Source: Whitmania pigra
Taxonomy: Eukaryota; Annelida; Clitellata; Hirudinida; Haemopidae
Reading direction: 5' to 3'
Length of the DNA stretch: 64,000 nucleotides
NCBI GenBank assembly: GCA_021613335.1
Contig: JAJTWR010000368.1
Span: 365,001 to 429,000 of the forward strand
Shown here: positions 35,382-46,586 of the stretch, in pieces
Layout of the letters: each line of letters starts with the position of its first letter
How positions within the stretch are numbered: position 1 is the stretch's first letter
Translations under genes and position numbers: made by a program
The notes under the pieces: generated by a model
What the model saw: only the letters and a program-made list of their open reading frames with translations
The model's database searches: none
Told to the model about the DNA's origin: nothing

Positions 35382-35648
35382 TTAAAAACCATGGTTATGT
35401 ATAATAACATGAATAATAATTGAAAAATGATAATAATTGACGATAAAAGCTGGTTTAACATAATCCCAGCATTTCTTGAATTTTTTAGTAGGGCGATCTA
35501 GTTTTTTTTCCTCAAAAATCTCACTGGCAATTCTAGCCACATCATCATCTTCATCATTGTTATTATTATTATTATCTATATCATCGTCTGCTCCTAACAT
35601 AGGGATGTACAGGGCGCTACTGTGGGGCAGTTCCATGTCTTCAAACAT
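35382..35648 (-). CDS. Short acidic ORF, doubtful
   Basis: Open frame of 88 codons. The first 65 residues look protein-like: ALYIPMLGADDDIDNNNNNN, then a DEDDD run, then IASEIFEEKKLDRPTKKFKK; the rest runs into AT-rich DNA. It may be a first exon of a gene between gelsolin and scramblase B, or chance. No family recognised. Confidence 0.3.
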   Translation of the reverse strand: MFEDMELPHSSALYIPMLGADDDIDNNNNNNDEDDDVARIASEIFEEKKLDRPTKKFKKCWDYVKPAFIVNYYHFSIIIHVIIHNHGF

Positions 35649-36150
35649 TTAAAACGCATTTGATGTTTCGATCAGTGTTTTTTAAAGCAAGTATTTCAAG
35701 AGTTACTGAGTTATCGATTGAAAAATTAAAAATTCTGAAAAATTTATAAACTTCGTTTCTTAATTAATAAAACCAATCTGCAACCAACATTTTCTCATCA
35801 TTACAAGAGTCAATACAATGAACATTGAGTTTCTAAATTTAAAAAATGGGAATGTAAAGTAAAGGCATTAAACAAATTGAGTTTGAAGTTACATTATCAC
35901 ATGCAATGGTGAAACATAAAAGGCAGCACATCATCTCGATGAACGAAGCCAGTGAAACATATTTCGTGATAATAGTTCAGTAATATCTGCAAATTCCATA
36001 TTAATAACAAGCTAAGCCCAAAGCACAGAAAGGCAATTAACGATCAAAAAGGAAACGTTAAAGCCATTGTTATTACTTCTAAACCTGTAATGTGTGTATA
36101 AGCACTGAAAATTCTTGAAGCTTGGAAGAGTTCTGGAGTTCTGGGTGTGT

Positions 36151-38784
36151 TCAAGCTGCCACTGCACTGCTGAAGTCCTTGTTGACCTGCCCCTCCTTGA
36201 TGACGTGGACAGGAACGAGAGGATGCTGGGTGCCCATGAGGTAATTCTGGGAAAGAATAAACATGTTGAGAGAATGTAGTATCAAGGAATATATTAATAA
36301 ATAATATAAAATTACTTGCATGACTACCTCTAAAATATGCAGGGTTAGAGTTCAAGAAATACTTACATGGGCATATACAATACAAAGCATACTTACATGG
36401 GCATATACAATACAAAACATACTTACATGGGCATATACAATACAAAGCATACTTACATGGGCATATACAATACAAAGCATACTTACATGGGCATATACAA
36501 TACGAAACATACTTACATGGGCATATACAATATGAAACATACTTCCATGGGCATATACAATACAAAACATACTTACATGGGCATATACAATACAAAGCAT
36601 ACTTACATGGGCATATACAATATGAAACATACTTACATGGGCATACACAATACAAAACATACTTACATGGGCATATCCGATTCCATTCTGCTTCTCCTCT
36701 GGTGATGCCCCCTTTCCTACCCACACAAAGCAGTTGTTTCCAGTATCCAGTATGAAGACATCCTGTAAACAACAAAGCAGCAAATAAAGGAACATTAATT
36801 TCTTTATCTTGAACAATCACTTTAAAGCTGAATCTTTAACATAATTATTTATTATAATTAATTATTTAACGTAATGATCCTTGTACCCATCAACACAATC
36901 TCAGCACCTTAGTAACTTGAGGAAGCAGGTGGCGAATAAATGCGTTCGACCACGATATGTTTTAAGTAATATTCGGCTTGAAACTCACTTCAGTCTTGAA
37001 GTCACTCAGGTGAACCGAACCTCTTTTCACCTCTTCTTGCTTCAGGTGTCCTCCAGCATCAGAAACTCTGAAAGAATATGACAAATGGTCAATGCAAGAG
37101 AATGGACTTGTAGATATGACAAATAACAACAATTATGAGAACAAATACATCAATAATGTATCAAATTAAAGATATTTACAATTACATCGATAATGTATCA
37201 AATTATAGATATTTACAATTACATCAAGTACCCAAATAGTATCAAATCAAGAGGTTCAAGGTTACCGGACAAGAACCTTCTCCCCTGGTACATCTGGTTG
37301 GATGTGGTTTGGTTGATCGGGTTCGTTGAGCTGCTTGTAGAATTCATGCTGCGAAAATCAAATGGAATTTTTGCATCGATACATATTTTTGGCACAATTA
37401 AAATTTCATAATTTCTTTTACATCCGCTGCAATTATTAATCAATATTTAACAATTGTTATAAAATATTGCAACTGCTATTTTATTAACTAAAACTTAACA
37501 TTTTAACCCTTTGAACCCTGTTCCCCCTGGCCATTCCCCCCTATAATCTGAGCCCCCCAGCAGTTTTCATCTAATGACATGGTATATGCGATGGCCAAAA
37601 AACCGGCCTTTCGGGTCTCTAGGCTTCTCTGGCAGGCCAGAAAACCGGCCTGCGGGGTTCAAAGAGTTAAAAATGTAATCATTTAATGATGCCACTCACC
37701 CCTTCCGAGGTATCAGCCTCTTCAATGACCTCACAGCTGCAACTTCCTCTTTGTGACCTCAAATTACTTGAATATTGGCTGGCCTATTGGATGAACATTA
37801 ATTTACAAGAATTAATTGATGTTTTACCCTGTAATTCTTTAAGCATTTTTACTTATTATTAAGCATAAAATCATAAAAAAGCAGACAACCTTGAATCTCT
37901 CATCCTTGTTGCTCTTGGATCCATTCCACTGGATGATGCTCGATCCCGAATCCAAGATGAAGACATCGTCCGGATTGAGACGTGCAGGATTCGACGGAAC
38001 CTGGATTTATGGATTAAGGATGAATTCAAAAATAATTAACGAATAATGTAATCTAAATAAACATCTCTCCTTATTAGCATAATAAATGAATTGAAAAAAG
38101 TTGAAAACCGTGCCATTAACATAAACTACGAATTCAATGAATCAAGGAATTGAAATCATTGATGAGTCATTTTCATTCATTCAAAAATCACCTCATTGAG
38201 AACCACATGCTGCTTGGAGCCATGAAAGTGCAGCAATCTGGGCTTGTATTCCTTCGTCTTCACATGTTGGAAGCCTGACTCTGCCCCTCCAGCCAGCAGC
38301 CTATCGGAAAAGAATTCTAGAACTAAACAATCAATTATTTTTTTTCAAAAGTTTCAATCATTTGACATAAACTTTGTGATTCTATAAAATCTGTAATTCT
38401 TTTACTATTACAACTAATTAACTAATTTTGTGCCATTGTTATTTTTACAATTATTAAACCATCCACCAAACCGTCCACGCGTGCACTCACGTAATTCCAT
38501 TCTTGAAGTAAGACTTGAAGAGACTGGACTCGTGTCCTTCGACTTCCCTATGCTGAACTGGCTTGTCATCGAGGAAGGTGTCCAACTCGACGGTTTTGTA
38601 GGCAGCACTTCCGTACTCATCCTGGGTGCTCTGACTGCCGATCCAGAAGTGGAGGTCGTACAAGTGCTCGTTGCCGCCCGGCTGCTTGTAGGTCTGCCGA
38701 TGTTGCATCCAATCGAGTGTTATTCGGTTAACAATAAGTGACAAAATAATTAAAATCAAGGCATATCTAATAACAGTAATGATT

Positions 38785-38818
<34 letters not shown>

Positions 38819-39092
38819 TAATAATATCACAAATAATAATAACACCTGGATACATAAGGCAATAAAAAAAATCACGTAATTGCAAAGATTAATATGAATA
38901 TACTTGTAACTGTTACCATCACCACTCACATTGAGAATAATGTAAGAATCTCCACTGTAAAATGTTCCATATTGTTTCTCAGGCCAATCCACAACTTTGA
39001 AATTCTGAAACAACTCAATTAATAAGAAGAGACAAAATAAGATGACATCAATGATAATAATAATGATAATAATAATAACAATAATAATAATA

Positions 39093-39143
<51 letters not shown>

Positions 39144-40290
39144 TATTATTTAAAATAAACAGTTAAAATTTGTTGTAAAATTAATATAAAGATGTTGTTG
39201 ATGCCTCAATTCTCCAGATCTTCAGTCCAAGCTTTTCTCCAGCATGCTTCCAGGCTGTTTCAGTGGCTGCAGATTCCTCTTCAAAAGGTGAATAAATAGA
39301 GTTTAGCCAAAAATTGCACCAATCTTCATTCTAATAATTGCATCAGATATTGATTAGTTGTTTGCTACGATGCTTATCCAATTATCTTAATAGCAGTAGC
39401 TATTACATTATTATCAGCTAATTATAATACGGATATCAACAATAATACCAGATAGCACTAAATTAATGACTAATTTTAAATCCCAATGAAAAACATTTAA
39501 TTCTTCAGGACTGTTAATTTGTTTGTACTATTGCAATCCTGGTATTTTTCATCCTACAAGCATTCAAATTATTCCCTTATTAGCAACGAGGATGTGTGTT
39601 AAGAATGTTTGACATTTGAAGAGCCCTTATAAGGAGATGAAATTGTTGCGGCATCGTGATGATTGATGTCATAGATGCTGATTTTGTACATACAGATAAA
39701 CATTTGCAAACATTTCTGTTAACATTTGTAAACATTTGACCAACTTTCTAAAAATTGTGAAGATATCATTTAGTCTAAACCGTGGGCTTCTCATCGAGCT
39801 TACCCAAAGTATTTTAAGATTATATTAGCCAACATGATCATAAAAGTGATTAATATTAACATTATTGTCAATTGAAATTGAAATAAACTGCAACTCTACT
39901 TTTGACTCTCTTATCCAGATCAGAACCGATCAGGGCTACATTAGAGTCCTTCCAGTCGTAAGTCTTGCTTCTTGTGAGGCCCCTGACGACTGTATAATCA
40001 ATTAATCGAATCAAAATAGTAATAAAATCAATAATTATTATGGTGCTAGTAATAATTATATTATTGATAACGAATAAATGATAACAAAAGATGCTTAATA
40101 ATATATTAATATCTACATAAACTACCAAAATAGTTAATGTTCTTTTTATGCTGATCTCATCAAACACCACAACAGTTATTGCAGACATCTCATAATGGTT
40201 CTAATTATATTGCAAGGAGACATTACAACTTCAAAACAAATGATTCATGTCTCACAATAATGTTATCAGTGTTGTAAACTAACCTTCCAT
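36151..40290 (-). CDS. Three-domain gelsolin/severin-type actin-severing protein
   Basis: Twelve coding exons: 40284-40290, 39900-39989, 39205-39278, 38930-39004, 38491-38693, 38192-38300, 37890-38000, 37700-37783, 37266-37348, 36989-37067, 36667-36762, 36151-36246; 1107 nt, 368 residues, with all phases agreeing. Domain S1: [71 protein letters not shown]2: [12 protein letters not shown] and [20 protein letters not shown]3: [26 protein letters not shown], ending in VHVIKEGQ. Length and domain number match earthworm actin modulator and severin rather than six-domain gelsolin. Known role: calcium-controlled severing and capping of actin filaments. Oddities: the donor of exon 3 is GAG followed by GCATCA, and the donor of exon 11 lies in a 30-bp repeat. 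A 5'-UTR exon seems to end at about 40318. Confidence 0.95.
36361..36666 (-). repeat. 30-bp minisatellite of 5' splice sites
   Basis: Ten tandem 30-bp units directly downstream of gelsolin exon 11. Each carries on the minus strand the exon end plus donor, GCCCAT then GTAAGT, except the unit at 36541-36546, where GTAAGT has become GGAAGT. The unit is a multiple of three and free of stops in the exon's frame. Confidence 0.95.
37501..37672. mobile_element. MITE-like element with terminal inverted repeats
   Basis: A 172-bp GC-richer block in a gelsolin intron. Its ends, TTTTAACCCTTTGAACCC and GGGTTCAAAGAGTTAAAA, are inverted repeats of about 20 bp with two mismatches. Internal ACCGGCC stretches also pair with each other. 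No ORF. I read it as a non-autonomous DNA transposon; no target duplication is certain. Confidence 0.65.
39047..39142. repeat. (AAT)n/(GATAAT)n microsatellite
   Basis: About 95 bp of imperfect AAT repeats in the gelsolin intron that follows the unusual GC donor. Confidence 0.9.
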
Positions 40291-41597
40291 TTTTGTTTGA
40301 CAATGATGCTATGATCTGTAAACAAATTATTACACAAATACTGTAAAATTTCAGCAAAAGGTTCATAATTATTATTTTATAAATCATAATCTTTTAATGT
40401 TTTCAATAACAAAACACTTTTTTATTCTGCTGCTATTAAAAGTCTGTGTTAACCTCACTGTTATTATCATTATCATAATTATTATTAATATTATTCCAGA
40501 CTACTGTTTGAGACTGAAATGCTTACATTAAAGGAAGGCTTCCTTTGAAGTCTGATTCACCCATGCCAATGTCACAATGACAACAATAGCACAGACATAA
40601 TAATATCATAAATATTACAGCCAACGATTCATTATTCTTCTACTTCTTATGACTAGTCTTACAGCATTTGCCTAGCTAAAGCCATTAATTCATTTTAATA
40701 TTACAATTATTGTCATTAATGATGTTTTAAAATACCATCTGAGATGACATAATCTGATTTGGATGATGATAACAACAATAATAATAATAATTTGAATACT
40801 TTCCATCCAGACTTACTTTTCTAACGTTTGATAGAGCTAAATTTATCTTAAAACTTGAAGTTTTATGAGAGCGCGGCATTTTACCTAAGCATCGGGTATT
40901 TTTAGAAGTCCTTAGTAATATTTGCTATAAAAGAAAAACCTTCAATCAAAAATTATAATGCTTCGCCATTGCAGAGCGATTAAGGAAGAGATTAATACTG
41001 ATAAACTCATCAAGATAAATTGAAATAACGATTGATATAAATTGATAAACTGATTACTAGCAACTACCTAGAGTTCGAATTACTTAATTTGTGCTTATTA
41101 TGAGCGAACAGTCAAGTTTTAAGAAACAAGAACACACCCGCAACTCACCCCACAAGGCAGATAAGAGATATTGGCTCGCAGCAGACACGACAAGGCGACT
41201 TGTCACCCAGCCTACTTATAAACTAAGCAAATACTCATACACTGACAAAGGTGAGCTTTATATTATGCATAATTACTTTCTGACATTGGCCGCTCACTTA
41301 TAGATTAGCTATTTTATCGGGTAATGCGCGACACCAACGCTATTTTTCTTGAAATTTTATTAAAAAAATTAAGTTTTGTATAAAATTATTATAACTAATT
41401 TATAAACACATAACTTTTAAACAACTTCAAACAAATAAAAACAAATAAACTTTTTTAAAATGCATAATTTACTTTTAACTATCTTCATCAGATCAACGTT
41501 TACATTCGAAAAGTTAACTGGATTGGCGAAAGTTATGAATTTAATTTAACTTTGTAGACATTAAACCAACTTTAATTTTTAGCAAATTAATTTTGCG
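40291..41597. other. Divergent 5' region of gelsolin and INTS10
   Basis: 1.3 kb between two start codons that point away from each other. A short noncoding gelsolin exon (acceptor at about 40319) adjoins the left end. The rest is AT-rich with no coding block. Confidence 0.45.
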
Positions 41598-44500
41598 ATG
41601 GCAAGTAACCACAACTCAGCAAATTCAGTTAATGTGAATTCGAAAGATATGTTATGGATATTGAACGAAGCTAAAAATTTGCTTAAGACCGATGTGTATG
41701 CTGCAAAGACATGGCTTCTCGTTGGCAAGACTTTACTTCCTTGGTGTTTTCAAATCAGGGTTGGTTGGATGTTTGTATCTCTTGGGGATGGTTTGATTTA
41801 ATTACTTTGAGATTTAATTACTTAAAACCCCCACCATGTATCAGTAATAAGTTAGTAATGTCTGAGAATAATTAATCCCAAATTATATACAGTAATATTA
41901 TTTTTATTAGTTCGAGTTATACACGTTGGAAAAGAGCACAAAGAATGCAACAGAAACTTCCTCGTACTTGGAAGACTTGTGAGATTATTTATTGCACTTA
42001 AATACCTAAAATTTATTATTTATTAAGCTTAAATACCTAAAATTTATCATTTATTAAGCTTAATATTCTTTATTAAATTTTGGTTTGATTGGCTTGAAAA
42101 AACCACATTCAATAAAGGTTTTCATTTGAATAATAATAATTATATTATAATTTGAGCCAACAGATTAGCTGTATTTTATAAAGAAGAGAGGGTTTGGGAA
42201 GAAGTGCTAATCATTTTGAGGAATGTTTTGAAAGAGGATGAACAGTTAGACGAGGATGTAGAGTTCCATCGAGGTAGTTGCTTTGTTCATTATCATCATC
42301 ATCATCATCATCACATAACCTATTCTTTATTTTATGTTTGTTTAGGTTTGTCATGCATGTGTAACATATATTTCAAATTAATTACAAAATTTCTCATTGC
42401 CAAATGAAATTGTTAACCTTTCCAACTTTTCTCAATTTAATAACCATATATGAAACTTTGATTCTCATTTAATTCCTGCAATGTTGTTATTAGTTGTGTT
42501 CCTTGCACTGCCACAAAGCACCTCTGATGGTGATGGCATCGTATAAATGGCCTCAGTGATCCTGTTGTTTAAGCTTGGGGCATCATACATTACTATACAA
42601 TACTTATTATTATTTTTAATGCGTACAAATTTGTATTCGTAAACCGGTGGGCAATACAGCTTGTAATAATTAATTTTACATGATTTAATGAGACAATGCT
42701 TGGACTTTGCAGATGTCTTTCGTCACCTGCCTCGAGGTCTGCAGGTGTTTGTAATAAGGGAGATTCTGAGGAGAATGCCCTTCTTAATGCCAGATGTCAA
42801 CCAACAGTCACGGTTTCTGCTCTACGTTCTCGACAACTTCTCCGAGGAGATGCCCAATCAGGGGGTGAGTTTGTTTGAATCAGTATTATTTGTCATTATT
42901 ATTGTAGGAAAAAGATTTATGCAACACGTCTTAAAATCAAATTTCATTAGATTAATGATGATCAGTTTAACCAAAATTTATTCGTGCAATGATACTAACA
43001 CATTATGACTACGAGGAGCTAAAATTCTTTTGTCTCATTAAACCCTCGCAGCTTATAAATTTATAATGATTACGTTAATTACAAACTTATATTCATTGCC
43101 TAAGGCATACCTAGTCGACCTCTGGCTCTCAGCTGAAGCAAGGGATGAAGAGGCATCCTTAACACCTGTCAATCATTTCAGGGAGGAGCTTGGTTGGTTT
43201 TTCAGTTTTGAATTTATTTACTTACTTAATTTATTTAAACGACAGACTTAGTCGTAATAGTGCTTGGAATGTGCAATATTCTTACTGTTGCATGTGTGAA
43301 TACTTCTTTCATTTATTAACATCACTTTTCCAGTTTTATCCGTCCTTCCAAAAGTCCTCCAGCATCCGGCTCCGATTCCTCCTTCTCAAGTTACCAACTG
43401 GTTCATCAGTGCTGTTGAATATTTTGTTTTCCTTGCTGCTCAGGGTTCCTCCCTGCAAAAAGGTTGTGATTATGTGCCAATATATCATAATTAATAGCAC
43501 GCAGACAATAATTTTTACTAACAATAACATTTTTCATCATTACTGCTATTGTTCGCATAATTTACACCACTGATGTTAATTAATTTGGCATTGAATAAAA
43601 TGCTATTCACCTTAAAACCATATTTGTAACCATTAAAAACTATAAATTGCAAATTAACTTTATTAGCAAACTACTTTTATTTGGAACATTCCAATATTTT
43701 GATTTTTCATCAGATCAAACAGCAAAGAGTGGCACTCCGACAAAGGCCGTATCACTTGATCCGTGGCAGAAGCTGAGGAAGCTCGGAGTCATGGTCGGCA
43801 AAAAGATCGGATGGCCAGAGGAAGCAGACATTCTCTTCGACTCAAACAAGTGACTGAAAATTGAAATAAATTGTAGATTGATGATAATACAAGTGATATT
43901 CTTCTTGTTCATTTCAGCTCCATGAAGGTCAAATACAAGGCATTGGATGCAGCTTTCAGAAAGCACATGTCGACCCTTTCAACAACGGACAAACCAGGAC
44001 CGGGGAATGAGGTTGAACTACTCAAGTTCTTCTCCCTGTTTTTGGCATTCTTTCTTGAATGTCTCCACGGTTACAACGCCTGTCTCGATGCACAAAGTAC
44101 CTCCAAATCTGGTGGTCAGTACGGCTTTACGAGCATTCGATTGAAGCGATCGATTGAGATGGATTTTCAATTTAGCTATAATAAATCTGATAAAACCAGC
44201 ACTTAATAAGCTTTTTACTCGACGCAATCCCATTGTAGCCCATCATCAATCGGCCAGTTCTGCGAGCGTTTCTCGAGCACTCGTGGAAGTGTCTCTGTTG
44301 GACGAATTGGACACAGTGGAGGAGTGAGACTGATTTGTTAATTGAAATTATAAATTGTTATGATTAGATGCATTGAAGGATGCTTTTTCATTGTTAGAAG
44401 ATATAATTTAAATTGACTTAATGCGCACTTTATTGAAATGAATCACTATTGTCGTATGCTGGTTATGTTGTATGTGGTATGATGTCAATTGTGGCATCTT

Positions 44501-46431
44501 GAATAACACCACATTTATTAGCCTTAGAGCCAAGAAGCCACGGCTTGAAGAGGAAGCGGTTGAGCCGAACAATGTGACTGTACTCTCCGATGTCGCTGAA
44601 GAATTCCTATTGGCTGCCAAAATCTGGAACTCCCTCAATGGAGGAGTCTTCACTTTGGGTGAATTATTGGCAATGTTATATTTCATTGTTTTATTAATCC
44701 ATATTAATGATAACCATCATGATCATGAGAATAACCTAGATAACAATAATAATAATAATAAACAGGGCTCAGTGCTGTGCACAATCATTGGCTCATCAAG
44801 AAGAAGTGGCCCTGGTTGAACCAATTCAACATTGATCTCATGATATATGAGGTGTGAGGTCTTAAGTTATTTAAACAAGTAAAAAGTTTTGTAAAACCTG
44901 TCCCCACTTATAAAATGCCTAATTTCTTGCAATCATCACCGCTTAATTATTGTTGCAAGCAGTACCTAAAGTAGGTCGTACCTAAAGTAGGTCGTACTTT
45001 TTCAGGGCAGGTACGATGAGGGGCTCCACCTCTGCGAATCAATGAATGCTTTACAAGAACAGGATCCCAAAGTCAACAAGGTCAATTATCTGTTCCAATA
45101 ATGATTCTAAAAATACTAGTTTAAAATATAATACAGACTCCTCTTTATGAATATTATCCCAGCATCACTGTAACAAAAACTACTTTCTACTAACTATTAC
45201 AGAATAGACTTCTGGTCCAATTGATCTGCTGTGCCTACAGAAGTCTTAACAGCAAGGTGGTTGATTGAATCAATTTAATGGCAATAATTCAGACACTCAT
45301 ATACATTATTTTATTTTGAAAAATGTTGATTTTATCTCATAAAAGGTATTCATGAAAGCCATCAGTACTTGGCTTTTTAAAAAGTCAGACAACCCACTCA
45401 TGGTGCCAAGCAAGGGTCCTGTCACGCAAATCTCTCTTCCGAACCGATTATCACCCTTCACCTTTCCCGCTTGTCGTAAGGGGATTCAATTGAGGTTTAT
45501 CACCCTCACGAATCAGGACATTTTATCTTATGCTGCTCAAGCTATGATCGGTTGTTTCTGGAACCTATGGAAATCCCAACCGATGTCGTCGCATTCTGAC
45601 TCATTAATAGGTAGTTCGGTTTTACTCGTCATCGATGTTATATTAATATTTAATTATTTATTAAAATAAATCACAGGTCACATGGTGGTGCTCATGCAGC
45701 ACAATATCTACCAAAACGAGGCGCAGTTGTGCGAGCTGTTGGAGCATATAAGGAAACAAGGAAGATTTTCATACCATCTCTTTACCAGCTATTTGATTGG
45801 TCAGTTTGCATTAAATGTATTGCTTCTGCACACTACTATGTTAAATCAATTCGAGTTATTACCAGATCAATATTTATGCAACACCTCGTTTCGATTAACA
45901 ACACATTCTCTTCCATCTGCTTGCAGACATAACCATCCTGGAGGAATTCATGTTCTTACAGTCTCCAGACGGAGGACTCGTCTCCCTCGACATTCTGTCG
46001 ACTCCCATTCAGACTACACAAGCGTACGTTCAACTTCCACCTTGGAATGATACGGATTATATACTCCAATTTGACCATATTTTTGTGCCAGTTATATAAA
46101 TTGCTCACATCAAACCTATTTAGAAGTCCAAATCAACGGACTATAATCAAATAAATAAATAAATAAAACCTATTTAGAACCTATTTGACTACCAAATCCA
46201 TTTCATAGCAATTTGTCTCCATAGATGGATAAATATTGTTTTTTCTTTGTCATCCAACTAAAAAATCTTTGCAGATCTCGAACAGTAACCAGAGGCGTGA
46301 ACAAGGACACGAGGGAGGAGATGAAGGCAGCCATCGAGAAGCAGGTGCTCAGGTCAAATGAGAACATTCACCAACTCATCAAGACATTCATGATCAAAGA
46401 GGCTGACCTTCTACTCAAGGAGTTCAACTGA
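41598..46431 (+). CDS. INTS10: Integrator complex subunit 10
   Basis: Complete 17-exon gene: 41598-41759, 41911-41978, 42164-42273, 42713-42864, 43105-43192, 43334-43462, 43714-43849, 43918-44111, 44239-44323, 44528-44658, 44766-44851, 45006-45080, 45203-45256, 45346-45610, 45677-45799, 45927-46023, 46275-46431. These sum to 2112 nt, 703 residues; human INTS10 has 710. Matches along the whole length: N-terminal TDVYAAKTWLLVGKTLLP, LDPWQKLRKLGVMVGKKIGW in the middle, AKKPRLEEE, IGHMVVLMQHNIYQ, then ITILEEFMFLQSPDGGL and RTVTRGVNKDTREEMKAAIE near the end. Known role: part of the Integrator complex, which cleaves nascent snRNA and mRNA and attenuates transcription; INTS10 is in the arm module with INTS13, 14 and 15. 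No domain is missing. Confidence 0.97.
46112..46179 (+). mobile_element. 40-bp truncated LINE insertion with target-site duplication
   Basis: Insert 46126-46165 begins GTCCAAATCAACGGACTATA and ends in AAAT repeats. It is flanked by two exact copies of AAACCTATTTAGAA (46112-46125 and 46166-46179). It lies in the last INTS10 intron. The start of the insert matches 4594-4613 near the GPCR. Confidence 0.85.
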
Positions 46432-46586
46432 ATACGTTCTCAATCGACCAATAATCTTAACTCAAATCCTTTTTTAATCCAAATACAAAAGTGTACAAAT
46501 AAATAAATTCTTTGAAAGCATTTTTTTTTAAAGCAAAGTTTGAGAAAGCGAACTGAAAGAATACTCTGAATCTTTTTAAGGAGGCC

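Noticed and set aside
36044..36820. 258-codon minus-strand frame with [10 protein letters not shown] repeats
   Set aside because: It is the wrong frame of the 30-bp splice-donor repeat; the exon frame is the one reading GIGYAH.
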